Shown: positions 36,401 through 46,588, counted from the first letter of the stretch. The stretch is 64,000 nt of DNA from Vibrio sp. HDW18 (GCF_011306175.1 NZ_CP049914.1:1-64000); one strand, 5' to 3'. Numbers and translations are program-made. The notes: generated by a model not told the origin, from the letters alone.

Positions 36401-39400
36401 ATCAATCGGTTTATCTTCCTGACCAATCACTAAATCATCCGCATTACCGACCCAATTAAGCTCGGCGGCTACGCTGTGGTTACCCGTCACCACGGTCGGG
36501 AAGCTTAATGTCAGTGACGTGATCGCCAATTGCGTGATTTTCGCCTCACGGCTATCTTCACCTTGGTCATACACTTTGGCGCTAATGGTAATTTTTATCT
36601 CATTGAAGCCATTACCATCGGGATCATTATTGCTGCTATAAACCAAGCCATTGGGCGCTTTGATGCTAAAATCCGCCTCATTGGTAATGGTCCAAGTGCC
36701 GTCACCGTTATTGATGGCCCCTGTAATGAATAACTGATCCAGTACCTGTTGTGACAGGTTGCCAAAACTCACCACCAGTTGGTCAACCAACTCCATCGAT
36801 TGATAACCGCCAGCCGTATTGCTGTCTAAGTTATCAAAGCGGATCACATTGGCGCCCAACTGACCGCCAGTAGCATCATTGATGGTGAAATCAATCCGGC
36901 CATTGGCATCTGCTTGTACCACTTGGGTGACATGCCCACTATTTTCGATCACAAGCAGCCCATCCGATTCCGCAATCGGATTGACTTTCACCGCAACCGA
37001 GCCGTGGATCACTTGCTCAGTAATACCTTGCCCTGAGTTCGTGGCATTGACATATTCGTGATCTTGCTCTTTAACGGTCAACACCGTGGTTAAACTAAAA
37101 TCAGTACTCGAATTATGCGGCGGCAGCACTTGAATATAACCTGCGGCCATCACTTGATTGGAGAAATTGACCTCCGATTGTCCTGCGGCTGGGGTAAGCA
37201 CCAGTACGCCATTGACTAAAGTGACCGGCTGATTATTAACCCAAACTTGGCTACCCACTGGGAACCCGGAAATTTCGACGCGACTGAAATACTCTTGCCC
37301 ATCTGGATACTGAATATTCCCTGCGCTATTTTGTGGCACCCAGTTGACGTTGATCCGAGTGTCTTCATTACCTACCACAGCATTGTGATAGTTCTCAACC
37401 ATATCAATTTTTGGCTCGACCAAAATACGAATGGTATTTTGCACTTGGCGCACATGACCATCGTCTTCCGTCACTATCACTGTCGCGGTAATATCAATAT
37501 TTTTGGTAGACGATGCGGTCGGCTGAACCTGAATTCCGGTGATCACTTGCGCAACCGTCATATTCGCTTGGTAGGTGGGTTTTTGCTGACTATCATAACC
37601 TGCGAACACCAAATCCACACTACGGCCATCACTGTCAAACAGTTTGACTCCATCGGGGATATTGGAAAGCAACACGGAAATCGTCTCTGAGTGATCGCTT
37701 GGGCTTTGCGCTAGCTCTCCCGAAAGAATCGTGAAATTGAGATCGACCGTGCTGTCTTCCTTAACGGTCACCATCACACCTTGATGAGTGCCATCATTGA
37801 ATCCTTGCCAGTGATTACCGCCTATCGATTCGATCACGGGCAAATCAGCGACCCCTTTCACCGCCACATACACAGTTTTACTGCCCAAGGATTCAATATC
37901 CTGTACTTGACCCGTCGATAAATTGGCGGTGTCTTTAACGATGCCTTGTACGACAAACGAAAAGTCTTGGTTACTGTGCGCTGTGGGTAAAACTTCCACT
38001 TGTGCCAGTACACTCTGTGGAATTTCATAATAAGTAGTGCCATTAGGATAGGTTCCAAGCGTGATCGGGCTCGCTCCCGCCCCCAGCCAAACCAGCGTTG
38101 CACCGCTGTCGGTAAAGTCCGACAAGCGTACAAACAGCGTTTCGGAACCATCAATGTCCGCAGAGCCGGTCATGCGAATCACTTCACTAAGCAGCAAAGG
38201 ATCGTGATCTACCCTTGGATCGAGCGCATTTTGACTGGCCGCATTATCCTCGAAAATCGAAATGCGATTGACCGTAAAGCTACCACGATCCGCATCTGGG
38301 GCGACATCAATCACGATCTGCTTGATTTCCGATTGCGCGGTCTGTTTACCCGTCACAAAATTGGTCAGTTCTTGGCTTATTGCCGTCACATCCAGTTTGA
38401 TTTGACCGGATAAATTATCGCTTGGATCAACCTGCACTTGGCTAATTTTGCTCGCCGCGACCACATAGTAAGTACCACTGGCATCGGTAGTACTCGGGAT
38501 AGGTGAACCATCGCTGTAGACCAATTTGGCATGCTGACCATTTTCGGTGAAGCGCAGTTGATAAGTGATCGTTTCGGGGCTACTACTGTCTTGCGTTTCT
38601 GCACTAATGTTCAGCGCCACATGGCGACTATCTTCCTGGCCATCATAGTAAAATACGCTGCTGCTTTTCCAAGTGGCAATATCGGCTACGCTTTCAATTT
38701 CAATCCGCATCGTACCGCTCGCAGTATGATCGCGAACCCCATTATGTAGAATATCAACACTGACTGAAGCACTCATGCCATTGTTATCGGTCGATGTATG
38801 GCGATCAGGTACAAAATAAAGGTTATTGACGGTCGCGATGCTTCCATTGAGCGACTGCTGCACGAGTGCAGCTGGCAACACCACTCGACCACTGACGGGA
38901 TCCACCTCCAATTTGATCAATTGATTACTTGCATTGAGATAATAGAAATCGCCCGCGAGACTGTTAGGATTCAAGATCGAAACATTGCCTAAACTTTCCA
39001 CTTGGTCGACATCGTAGAGGTTGATCTGTAAGGCTAATTTCAACGCATCGCCAGTTAGACCACCCAAATTATCTTGAGTATTACTTTGCTCACCAACCGG
39101 AACAGTGTTCAGTACTGCCGCATGTCCTTGATCTTCATAACCAATAAATTTTTGCTGGGTGATAGTCGCTTTCTGATCCGAGATCGTGATGTTCAGTTGC
39201 TCGGTTGAGGTATCCCGATCGTAATCGGTTCCTGTGACATTAACGGTAAATTTAATGTCATTACCTTCAGCATGTTGCAACTGAGCCACTGGTTTGAAAC
39301 TTGCAGTACCATTCGGTTGAATCGTTAAGCTACCGAGATCGCGGCTCACGCCATTGATGATTTCCACCACTGTGACGGTTTTCGACGCACCATTGAGCTG

Positions 39401-42400
39401 CACATCATTCAGCAATTGATTGCCATCACGGAATTGAATATCGCGTCCTACGCTATCCACCGCACTGAATTGGGTGATCACCCCACGATCTGCACCTTGA
39501 GTATCCGCACTCAAATTATTATCACGTGAGAACATGTTGACCGATTGCACCGCCGCGCTTTCTTGCAGGGCAATATTTTTGTCATACAAGATTGGCACAT
39601 CATCAACAATGGTCACTGGCAACAGGATTGACGAGCGATCACCATCAAAATCTTGGGCAAATACTGGAATATTCAACGTCAGTTGAGTGGCATTGAGCGG
39701 ATGATCCAAGGCACCCGTTAAAGTAAAGTTATAGCTGCCATCAGCTCGCAGCACTAAGCTAAAAATAACCACGCCATTGGCGATCGCTTGGTAAGTATAA
39801 GTTTGACCATTAATGGTTGGCGTACCCCATACGATGGGTTGGCCTTGTGACGTTAATCCCGTATCACGGCCTGCACTGGTATCCAGTTGATAAATAACAC
39901 CATCTGCACCTGGAGTGGTGGTAAACTGCCCTGATACTGTGGTGGCTTCTTTGGTTTGATCGGTTCCCGAAGCCAAATCATCTTCATTCACCGACAAGGC
40001 TTGTGCGCTGAGCACCAGCGGTTTGTCATCCAATACCGTGACTGGCAATACCATCGTTGAGCTATCACCATCATAATCGGTGGCAAGTACATTGAAATTA
40101 AGCAGTAATTGATCACTGTTGACCGCGTGATCCAACGGTCCAGATAACGTGAATAAATAACTGCCATTAACATTGAGCTGCAAGGTGAAAATAACATTGC
40201 CATCTGGCTTACTCGCCGAGTAGATATGGTTGCCACTGGCATCGATCCGATCGGTTAAGCTTAAGGTTTGACCGCCAGAGGTCACGCCGGCTAATGGATT
40301 CGCCGTCGGGTTCAAAGTATAAGCAACCACATGATCCGCACCTTGAGTGGTGGTGAATTGGCCAGTGGCTGTTAATGGCTCCTTACTGCTGTCGGAACCT
40401 TTCACTAAGTCATCTTCACTCACTGATAATGACTCTGCTGCGTTAATGAGCGGTTTATCATCGGTGATAGTCACCGGCAGCGTGATACTGGTTTTATCGC
40501 CATCAAAATCGATCGCGACCACGCTAAAGTTCAATAGCTGGCTATCGCTGCCAAGCGCATGATCCACCACCCCAAGCAGGGTAAAGGTATAACTGCCATT
40601 AGTATTGAGCACCAAACTAAATACCGAGCTGCCTCCGGCGCTGGCGGTGTAAGTCAGATTGCCATTGCTATCGGCGACCGGAGTGGAGAGTGTCACCGCC
40701 ACGCCATGGGAAGTTAAGCCTTGTACCGGATTGACGCTGCTGTCGAGCTGGTAACTCACCACTCGATCCGCCCCTTGCACTACGCTAAATTGACCGCTGG
40801 CACTGAGTGGCTCTTGGCTCACATCCGAGCCTTGCGCCAAATCATCTTCACTCAGCGACAGCGCCTGTACCTCATTAATAGTCGGTTTATCATCAAGAAT
40901 AGTCACCGGCAGCGTGACACTGGTTTTATCGCCATCAAAATCGGTCGCCTGCACGGTAAAGTTCAATAACTGGCTATCGCTGCCAAGCGCCTGATCGACC
41001 ACCCCGAGCAAGGTAAAGGTGTAACTGCCATTAGTATTGAGCACCAAACTAAACACCGCACTGTCACCCGCACTGGCGGTGTAAGTCAGATTACCATTAC
41101 TATCCGCAACGGGAGTGGAGAGTGTCACCGCGACCCCATGGCAAGTTAAGCCTTGTACCGGATTAACGCTGCTGTCGAGCTGATAACTGACCACCCGATC
41201 CGCCCCTTGCACTACGCTAAATTGGCCGCTGGCACTGAGTGGCTCTTGGCTCACATCCGAGCCTTGCGCCAAATCATCTTCACTCAGCGACAGCGCCTGC
41301 ACCCCATTAATGGTTGGTTTATCATCGGTGATAGTGACTGGCAGCGTGATACTGGTTTTATCGCCATCAAAATCGGTGGCTTGCACTTTAAAGTTCAATA
41401 GCTGGCTATCACTACCAAGCGCCTGATCGACCACCCCGAGCAAGGTAAAGGTGTAACTGCCATTAGTATTGAGCACCAAACTAAACACCGCACTGTCACC
41501 CGCACTGGCGGTGTAAGTCAGATTACCATCGCTATCCGCAACCGGAGCCGACAGCGTGACCGCCACGCCATGGGAAGTTAAGCCTTGCACTGGATTGACG
41601 CTGCTATCGAGCTGGTAACTCACCACCCGATCCGCCCCTTGCACTACGCTAAATTGACCCGTAGCACTGAGTGGCTCTTGGCTCACATCCGAGCCTTGCG
41701 CTAAATCATCTTCACTGAGCGACAGCGCCTGTACCCCATTAATGGTTGGTTTATCATCAAGAATAGTCACCGGCAGCGTGATACTGGTTTTATCGCCATC
41801 AAAATCGATCGCGACCACGCTAAAGTTCAATAGCTGGCTATCGCTGCCAAGCGCATGATCCACCACCCCAAGCAAAGTAAAGGTATAACTGCCATTGGTA
41901 TTGAGCACCAAACTAAATACCGAGCTGCCTCCGGCGCTGGCGGTGTAAGTCAGATTGCCATTGCTATCGGCAACCGGAGCCGACAGCGTGACCGCCACGC
42001 CATGGGAAGTTAAGCCTTGTACCGGATTGACGCTGCTGTCGAGCTGGTAACTCACCACTCGATCCGCCCCTTGCACTACGCTAAATTGACCCGTAGCACT
42101 GAGCGACTCTTTGCTCACATCCGAGCCTTGCGCTAAATCATCTTCACTGAGCGACAGCGCCTGTACCCCATTAATGGTTGGTTTATCATCAAGAATAGTC
42201 ACCGGCAGCGTGACACTGGTTTTATCGCCATCAAAATCAGTCGCTTGCACGGTAAAGTTCAATAGCTGGCTATCGCTGCCAAGCGCATGATCCACTACCC
42301 CAAGCAAGGTAAACGCGTAACTGCCATTAGTATTGAGCACCAAACTAAACACCGGATTGTCACCCGCGCTGGCAGTGTAAGTCAGATTGCCATTGCTATC

Positions 42401-45280
42401 GGCAACCGGAGCCGACAGCGTGACCGCCACGCCATGGGAAGTTAAGCCCTGTACGGGGTTGACGCTGCTATCGAGCTGGTAACTGACCACCCGATCCGCC
42501 CCTTGCACTACGCTAAATTGGCCTGTGGCACTGAGCGACTCTTTGCTCACATCCGAGCCTTGCGCCAAATCATCTTCACTCAGCGACAGCGCCTGTACTC
42601 CATTAATGGTCGGTTTATCGTCAAGGATAGTCACCGGCAGCGTGACACTGGTTTTATCACCATCAAAGTCGGTGGCGACCACGCTAAAGTTCAATAACTG
42701 GCTATCGCTGCCAAGCGCCTGATCCACTACCCCAAGCAAGGTAAACGCGTAACTGCCATTAGTATTGAGCACCAAACTAAACACCGCACTGTCACCCGCG
42801 CTGGCGGTGTAAGTCAGATTGCCATTGCTATCGGCAACCGGAGCCGACAGCGTGACCGCGACGCCATGGGAAGTTAAGCCTTGCACTGGATTGACGCTGC
42901 TATCGAGCTGGTAACTCACCACCCGATCCGCCCCTTGCACTACGCTAAATTGGCCGCTGGCACTGAGCGACTCTTGGCTCACATCCGAGCCTTGCGCCAA
43001 ATCATCTTCACTGAGCGACAGCGCCTGCACCCCATTAATGAGCGGTTTATCATCGGTGATAGTGACTGGCAGCGTGATACTGGTTTTATCGCCATCAAAA
43101 TCAGTCGCTTGCACGGTAAAGTTCAATAGCTGGCTATCACTACCCACCGAGTGATCCACCACGCCAAGCAAAGTAAAGGTATAACTGCCATTAGTATTGA
43201 GCACCAAACTAAACACCGCACTGTCACCCGCACTGGCGGTGTAAGTCAGATTGCCATTGCTATCGGCGAGCGGAGCCGACAGCGTGACCGCCACGCCATG
43301 GGAAGTTAAGCCTTGTACCGGATTGACGCTGCTGTCGAGCTGGTAACTCACCACTCGATCCGCCCCTTGCACCACGCTAAATTGACCCGTAGCACTGAGT
43401 GGCTCTTGGCTCACATCCGAGCCTTGCACTAAATCATCTTCACTCAGCGACAGCGCCTGCACCCCATTAATGGTCGGTTTATCATCGACAATGGTCACCG
43501 GCAGCGTGACACTGGTTTTATCGCCATCAAAATCGGTCGCGACCACGGTGAAATTGACCAACAGTTGGTCCAGAACCAGCGCATGATCCAACGTTCCTTG
43601 CAGGATAAAACGGTAACTCCCATCCTGGTTAAGCTGCAAACTAAATAGAATTTCGCTGCCAGCGCTGGCGGTGTAATGGTAATTGCCATTTGCATCCAGC
43701 GACTCACTCAACGTAACGGCCACTCCCTTAGATGTCAGGCCAGCTATCGCATCAGTCAAATTTTCAAGACGGTACGAAACCACTCGATCAGAGCCTTGAA
43801 TAGTAGTGAAATGCCCCTCAGCCAACAAACCGGCGCCACTAGGAAGCGAGCCTGTTGTCAGCGATTGTTCGACCACAGTTAGCGGCTCAACTCCCATAAT
43901 GTTTGGCTGATCATCTTGAATTTGAATGGTGAGAGAACCGGGTGCTGAACGGTCATTGTCATAATCCTGCGCCACAATCGGCAAACGAATACTAAGCACA
44001 TCACTGCCCGCCGCATGATCCAGCGAACCTTGTAATACAAATCGATAACTGCCATCCGCATTCAGGGTTAATTGGAAAATATCGCGACCATCAGCAGTGG
44101 CTTGGTAAACTCGGTTACCATTAATTATGGTCGGCTCACCTAAGATCACAGCGGCACCTTGTGAGGTCAATCCGGCGATTGGATTGGCACTATTCGGATC
44201 GATTTGATAAGAGGCGACGCGATCTGACCCCAGCTGAGGCTCAAACTGACCGGAGACCGTCAATGAGTCTGTTTGATCCGAGCCAACTGACAGATCATTT
44301 TCATGCAAACTGAGAGTCGGCTCATCAACCATCACCGGCACACGACCATCATTAATCGCAATATCCATAGTGATTGGCGCTCGGATAGCATTACCATTAC
44401 TGTCGGTGCCAGTTAACTGCAGCGCAATCGCAATTTGATCGCCTTTAATTGAGACTAATCCAGCACCAACCCCTGGTAGGTGATCAATGGGCTGGCTAAG
44501 CGTAGTGGTAATCGTCAGGTTGAGATCACGTCCAACCGATTGAGCGGAGATGGTAATACTCAGTACTTCAGTGCCATTTTGCTCACCAATAATCGTGTTC
44601 GTTGCCGCATCATAATAAAACTGAACTGGCTGGCCAGAGGAAGTGATGTCGCTGTTGAGCTCTGCCAACAACGCCGTCAAAAAAGAGGGGACAGGAACAA
44701 AAGATCCGGGCAACAAAGCCAAACTACCAGCACTAATTAAAGCTGTTACGCTAGAGATCTGCGGATACGTTCCGAGCTGCAAAGATCCTTCGCTCACTTG
44801 TGCGTTAAGAGTTTCACCGCCTTCAGCAAAACGTAGTAAGTTGCCGCCACGCCGTGTACTCGACAAAATTTGTGAAGTTAAAGCATGGGTATCAAATACG
44901 GTACTCGCCAACACTTCTGGGTGCAGGCTATCAATGGTGATCCCACCATTATTGGCCGACCCTGCAGCAGCCACCCCTGCAGCAGCCTCTTGTAAGGCAA
45001 CCGTTGGGTCAACCCCATCTAAGATGGCTTGTTGGATTGCTGCGATCGTTTGTTCATCAACATTGGTCACATCAAGCTGAGCGACATCTGGGGAAATATC
45101 CTGTTGCGTGGATGCATTTTGCAACAGCAACTCGCCAAGGTTGGCGGCAATGATAATGTCCCCCGATTGCAATACATCACCTTGGCTAACCTTGCGCGCT
45201 TGCCCCTGCGCATTAACGACTAACACTTCCCCTGATAAACCTTTGACGATGACTGGTTGAGTGACGACTTGAGACTCCAT
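33413..45280 (-). CDS. Giant type I-secreted RTX adhesin (VCA0849/CraA-type, LapA-like), 3,955 aa
   Basis: ATG at 45280 after AGGGGGC. The N-terminal retention-type module (1-98, MESQVVTQPVIVKGLSGEVLV) is followed by AAAG motifs at 99-102 and 104-107, the form cleaved by LapG-type periplasmic proteases. From about 320 to 2,100 there are about twelve T1SS-143-type repeats. Seven are nearly identical 144-residue copies (about 606-1,613), each with LSLSEDDLAQGSD, GADRVVSYQLD, FSLVLNTNGSY and ATDFDGDKTS. A long region of mixed Ig/cadherin-like domains follows. The C-terminus has RTX nonapeptides (about 3,811-3,850, GGAGDDVLIGGSGNDILIGGAGADLF) and the VC_A0849-type secretion domain. Inferred role: cell-surface adhesion and biofilm formation, released by LapG when cyclic-di-GMP is low. 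No type I exporter or lapD/lapG lies in the window. Confidence 0.94.
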   Translation of the reverse strand: MESQVVTQPVIVKGLSGEVLVVNAQGQARKVSQGDVLQSGDIIIAANLGELLLQNASTQQDISPDVAQLDVTNVDEQTIAAIQQAILDGVDPTVALQEAAAGVAAAGSANNGGITIDSLHPEVLASTVFDTHALTSQILSSTRRGGNLLRFAEGGETLNAQVSEGSLQLGTYPQISSVTALISAGSLALLPGSFVPVPSFLTALLAELNSDITSSGQPVQFYYDAATNTIIGEQNGTEVLSITISAQSVGRDLNLTITTTLSQPIDHLPGVGAGLVSIKGDQIAIALQLTGTDSNGNAIRAPITMDIAINDGRVPVMVDEPTLSLHENDLSVGSDQTDSLTVSGQFEPQLGSDRVASYQIDPNSANPIAGLTSQGAAVILGEPTIINGNRVYQATADGRDIFQLTLNADGSYRFVLQGSLDHAAGSDVLSIRLPIVAQDYDNDRSAPGSLTIQIQDDQPNIMGVEPLTVVEQSLTTGSLPSGAGLLAEGHFTTIQGSDRVVSYRLENLTDAIAGLTSKGVAVTLSESLDANGNYHYTASAGSEILFSLQLNQDGSYRFILQGTLDHALVLDQLLVNFTVVATDFDGDKTSVTLPVTIVDDKPTINGVQALSLSEDDLVQGSDVSQEPLSATGQFSVVQGADRVVSYQLDSSVNPVQGLTSHGVAVTLSAPLADSNGNLTYTASAGDSAVFSLVLNTNGSYTFTLLGVVDHSVGSDSQLLNFTVQATDFDGDKTSITLPVTITDDKPLINGVQALSLSEDDLAQGSDVSQESLSASGQFSVVQGADRVVSYQLDSSVNPVQGLTSHGVAVTLSAPVADSNGNLTYTASAGDSAVFSLVLNTNGSYAFTLLGVVDQALGSDSQLLNFSVVATDFDGDKTSVTLPVTILDDKPTINGVQALSLSEDDLAQGSDVSKESLSATGQFSVVQGADRVVSYQLDSSVNPVQGLTSHGVAVTLSAPVADSNGNLTYTASAGDNPVFSLVLNTNGSYAFTLLGVVDHALGSDSQLLNFTVQATDFDGDKTSVTLPVTILDDKPTINGVQALSLSEDDLAQGSDVSKESLSATGQFSVVQGADRVVSYQLDSSVNPVQGLTSHGVAVTLSAPVADSNGNLTYTASAGGSSVFSLVLNTNGSYTFTLLGVVDHALGSDSQLLNFSVVAIDFDGDKTSITLPVTILDDKPTINGVQALSLSEDDLAQGSDVSQEPLSATGQFSVVQGADRVVSYQLDSSVNPVQGLTSHGVAVTLSAPVADSDGNLTYTASAGDSAVFSLVLNTNGSYTFTLLGVVDQALGSDSQLLNFKVQATDFDGDKTSITLPVTITDDKPTINGVQALSLSEDDLAQGSDVSQEPLSASGQFSVVQGADRVVSYQLDSSVNPVQGLTCHGVAVTLSTPVADSNGNLTYTASAGDSAVFSLVLNTNGSYTFTLLGVVDQALGSDSQLLNFTVQATDFDGDKTSVTLPVTILDDKPTINEVQALSLSEDDLAQGSDVSQEPLSASGQFSVVQGADRVVSYQLDSSVNPVQGLTSHGVAVTLSTPVADSNGNLTYTASAGGSSVFSLVLNTNGSYTFTLLGVVDHALGSDSQLLNFSVVAIDFDGDKTSITLPVTITDDKPLINAAESLSVSEDDLVKGSDSSKEPLTATGQFTTTQGADHVVAYTLNPTANPLAGVTSGGQTLSLTDRIDASGNHIYSASKPDGNVIFTLQLNVNGSYLFTLSGPLDHAVNSDQLLLNFNVLATDYDGDSSTMVLPVTVLDDKPLVLSAQALSVNEDDLASGTDQTKEATTVSGQFTTTPGADGVIYQLDTSAGRDTGLTSQGQPIVWGTPTINGQTYTYQAIANGVVIFSLVLRADGSYNFTLTGALDHPLNATQLTLNIPVFAQDFDGDRSSILLPVTIVDDVPILYDKNIALQESAAVQSVNMFSRDNNLSADTQGADRGVITQFSAVDSVGRDIQFRDGNQLLNDVQLNGASKTVTVVEIINGVSRDLGSLTIQPNGTASFKPVAQLQHAEGNDIKFTVNVTGTDYDRDTSTEQLNITISDQKATITQQKFIGYEDQGHAAVLNTVPVGEQSNTQDNLGGLTGDALKLALQINLYDVDQVESLGNVSILNPNSLAGDFYYLNASNQLIKLEVDPVSGRVVLPAALVQQSLNGSIATVNNLYFVPDRHTSTDNNGMSASVSVDILHNGVRDHTASGTMRIEIESVADIATWKSSSVFYYDGQEDSRHVALNISAETQDSSSPETITYQLRFTENGQHAKLVYSDGSPIPSTTDASGTYYVVAASKISQVQVDPSDNLSGQIKLDVTAISQELTNFVTGKQTAQSEIKQIVIDVAPDADRGSFTVNRISIFEDNAASQNALDPRVDHDPLLLSEVIRMTGSADIDGSETLFVRLSDFTDSGATLVWLGAGASPITLGTYPNGTTYYEIPQSVLAQVEVLPTAHSNQDFSFVVQGIVKDTANLSTGQVQDIESLGSKTVYVAVKGVADLPVIESIGGNHWQGFNDGTHQGVMVTVKEDSTVDLNFTILSGELAQSPSDHSETISVLLSNIPDGVKLFDSDGRSVDLVFAGYDSQQKPTYQANMTVAQVITGIQVQPTASSTKNIDITATVIVTEDDGHVRQVQNTIRILVEPKIDMVENYHNAVVGNEDTRINVNWVPQNSAGNIQYPDGQEYFSRVEISGFPVGSQVWVNNQPVTLVNGVLVLTPAAGQSEVNFSNQVMAAGYIQVLPPHNSSTDFSLTTVLTVKEQDHEYVNATNSGQGITEQVIHGSVAVKVNPIAESDGLLVIENSGHVTQVVQADANGRIDFTINDATGGQLGANVIRFDNLDSNTAGGYQSMELVDQLVVSFGNLSQQVLDQLFITGAINNGDGTWTITNEADFSIKAPNGLVYSSNNDPDGNGFNEIKITISAKVYDQGEDSREAKITQLAITSLTLSFPTVVTGNHSVAAELNWVGNADDLVIGQEDKPIDLGLQIQEKLMLNPIGVDSVADELSLVIKVSDLPAGASIVGQDFNFVDGQYVFKGTLQADGSISGLQGLVLIPPRDYAGDFKLPITFVTTDPQSGDEQRMTAQVAIAIAPQADVPSSAGDQPLDNNLTPAVSLQVKGTLGLDADHQPTDLAHDTPTQDGIAYEDGIVQLNLAIDLADSLNLTTQGQEVLSEVILTLSDSHAGVFVDANGQSLGSSLTLTQSELPAALSNIYFKPAANYPSGNAQHTVQINVSGKITDSTVFDETNASSQGVPSSDAGKTFSSQVSFEVKPVVDNIDFNSGAALAVTGIEDGWIALADQAGGLKVSLTDVDGSEQFVSLVLTGLPTDFLVKSLSSDYAVKNSGAGEWSVQIRNPSLTSLDLSALAIKPTKDFSGQVQLGIKVFTQETLLGQPVEHTSQLTLNITPVGDEIDIDPATNVQGDEGQAIEIALKAQVLDQRESLPGGTNYSENHPETLRVEVSGVPAGASLSLLDGTQATNLGGGVWVLFINAQQLDKVIFNSGDNNQQTWDGQLHFTVQSVDTGLAGDQNLGAAQQFDVTVAVTAVNDKPELDSSNLTTQISELAAQKLTGIVVSDVDYVGAHANDVMSVTLSVSQGLLSVQAPVSSSVVVSYALDGSVVLEGSPQAINGLLNHSDPSYGVFVDARAIAGTQIAFTVTVQDRGVYFENAAGIALEESKTYPIQVTPVANAPSLSLNPSLNYAQQIYANQSVSTQGIALLGAMAALVDLHETLSIRVDHLPIGASLTSTSGQITEVGNGTWEASADALPNLKVVGLEEGVHNLSLTALTTESDGSQAQSSNSIDYRIEIAPDGSDLDHHSATQNSFVIADQSGITLVAGSGNDYVQGGAGDDVLIGGSGNDILIGGAGADLFKWTADSTSDQVDRIRDFTLNQGDSIDLTDVVQDLGSNLSLEQILTNLGESNQLTAQVVNNDLQLGVTTDNSVHQTIVIENLASQIDFSGMNSLDIISTLLDQNVLRHD
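40441..43464 (-). repeat. Seven tandem near-identical 432-bp repeats inside the adhesin gene
   Basis: The landmark GCGCCTG[TC]AC recurs at exactly 432-bp steps (for example 40,861, 41,293, 41,725), giving seven 144-codon units. Differences between copies are few and shuffled (DSAVF, DNPVF or GSSVF; QATDF, VATDF or VAIDF), suggesting gene conversion or unequal crossing-over. Confidence 0.93.
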
Positions 45281-45655
45281 ATTGCCCCCTGGCTGTTCTG
45301 ATGATAGTGATCACAACGCTGATTTTTATCGCGCTGTAATCTTAGTAGCAATTCACACCTATCGGGTAACTTGGTGCTGCGAGTCAGCATCCAATGAGCC
45401 AATCTCAATCAACATAGAACGCTCTGTGATGAGGGTAAGTGAATACAAACCGACACTGCCGTTTCTCATAGCAAGCGTCTGCCTTTGCACCTAAACTTAT
45501 AGACTACTTTATGGGGTGCTGCATGACTAAATTATGAGCGGAGAACAAGATAAATCCCCCTTTACCCACTTATCAAATCGGCACCAAGGCAAAGGTTAAC
45601 TACGGGTAGAATCGATTGGTTAGCCAAACAGAAATGAGCCATAAAGTACGGTAGG
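45281..45655. other. Upstream region of the adhesin gene
   Basis: 375 bp to the ERIC-like element. It should hold the adhesin promoter. GTGATCACAAC near 45,308 resembles half of a CRP site, but the other half is poor. Nothing else recognised. Confidence 0.45.
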
Positions 45656-45798
45656 TATACCCAAACGACTTGGAGTTGCAGGTAGGCGGTAAGTGAGTCC
45701 CCATGAGCATAGGCAAACTATGTGATTGGGGTGAATGAACGTAGCCAATTTTACTTGAGCACTACAACACCGCGGCGACTTCAAGTAGGAAGGGAATA
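45656..45798. repeat. ERIC-like intergenic repeat, copy 1
   Basis: An imperfect palindrome beginning TATACCCAAACGACTTGGAG, with the central CCCCATGAGCATAG...CTATGTGATTGGGG hairpin and ending AGGAAGGGAATA. It matches the copy at 51,641 except for about 20 extra bases near 45,745-45,770. It sits between the adhesin promoter and the LytTR gene. Confidence 0.8.
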
Positions 45799-45805
45799 GA
45801 TTGGA

Positions 45806-46588
45806 TCAACTCACTTTAAATAAGTGTTGTAATGCTCGACTAACGGGTAGCACTGCAGAGTCAATGTGCACCCACATTTTGCCGTTAAAATCACGCTTAA
45901 CTTTATTAATTTTCGCAATATTAACCACCAATGAGCGATGAATTTGCCAAAACTGGTTAGGATCTAGCTGGGTAGTCAACTCTTTCAACGAAGATCGCAA
46001 TAAATACTCTTGGATTGTCGTGCCATCACTTTTGTACAGCGATAAATATTTATCCTGTGCTTTCACATACAGTACATCACTCACTGAAATCAGGTGAATC
46101 TCTTCCCTTTTACTGGCTTTTAACCAAAGTGGGTATTGCACCCTCCCCCCTGTAATCTGTTCAAATTGCGACAATAATTGATTCAAATCAGCCTGCGGAG
46201 CATGACAAAAGGACCATTGTCGCTGCAATTTTTCACAGCAGAGCACTAAGCGTGACAGTGACAGCGGTTTAAGCAAATAGTCAATCGCATTGGTTTCAAA
46301 TGCGCTCAGAGCATATTCATCGTACGCAGTGATAAAGACCACCAATGGAATTTTGGGTAAATGAAGTAACTCACGTGCAACCTCGATCCCACTGAGTTTT
46401 GGCATCCGAATATCCAAAAATACAATATCCGGCAGATGGTGTGTAATTGCTGCTAATGCTTGCTCACCATTAGCAGCAGTCGCTACCACTTCAAGCGTTG
46501 GCCATACCTCAGCCAGTAGCTGATTAAGATGGTGGCATAGTATCGGCTCATCGTCAGCAAGCACAGCCTTACAAGTACGGTGGATCAT
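45806..46588 (-). CDS. LytTR-family response regulator
   Basis: 260 residues from the ATG at 46588 (MIHRTCKAVLADDEPILCHH). Receiver domain with acidic pair D12/D13, phosphoacceptor D59 (IVFLDIRMP) and Lys in YLLKPLSL. The C-terminal LytTR DNA-binding domain starts around 160 (KREEIHLISVSDVLYVKAQDKYLSLY, then HRSLVVNIAKINKVKRDF). It is the last gene of a six-gene operon and partner of the LytS-type kinase directly upstream. LytTR/LytS pairs often control envelope or adhesion genes; the giant adhesin next door is an obvious candidate target, which is inference. Confidence 0.93.
   Translation of the reverse strand: MIHRTCKAVLADDEPILCHHLNQLLAEVWPTLEVVATAANGEQALAAITHHLPDIVFLDIRMPKLSGIEVARELLHLPKIPLVVFITAYDEYALSAFETNAIDYLLKPLSLSRLVLCCEKLQRQWSFCHAPQADLNQLLSQFEQITGGRVQYPLWLKASKREEIHLISVSDVLYVKAQDKYLSLYKSDGTTIQEYLLRSSLKELTTQLDPNQFWQIHRSLVVNIAKINKVKRDFNGKMWVHIDSAVLPVSRALQHLFKVS

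Noticed and set aside
40441..43464. Regularly spaced repeats resembling an array (CRISPR or satellite)
   Set aside because: The 432-bp period is an exact multiple of three and encodes one continuous adhesin frame.
33644..45223. Many rightward ORFs of 60-147 codons
   Set aside because: All are antisense shadows of the giant adhesin; several recur at the 432-bp repeat period, as expected from the repeats, and none has family features.
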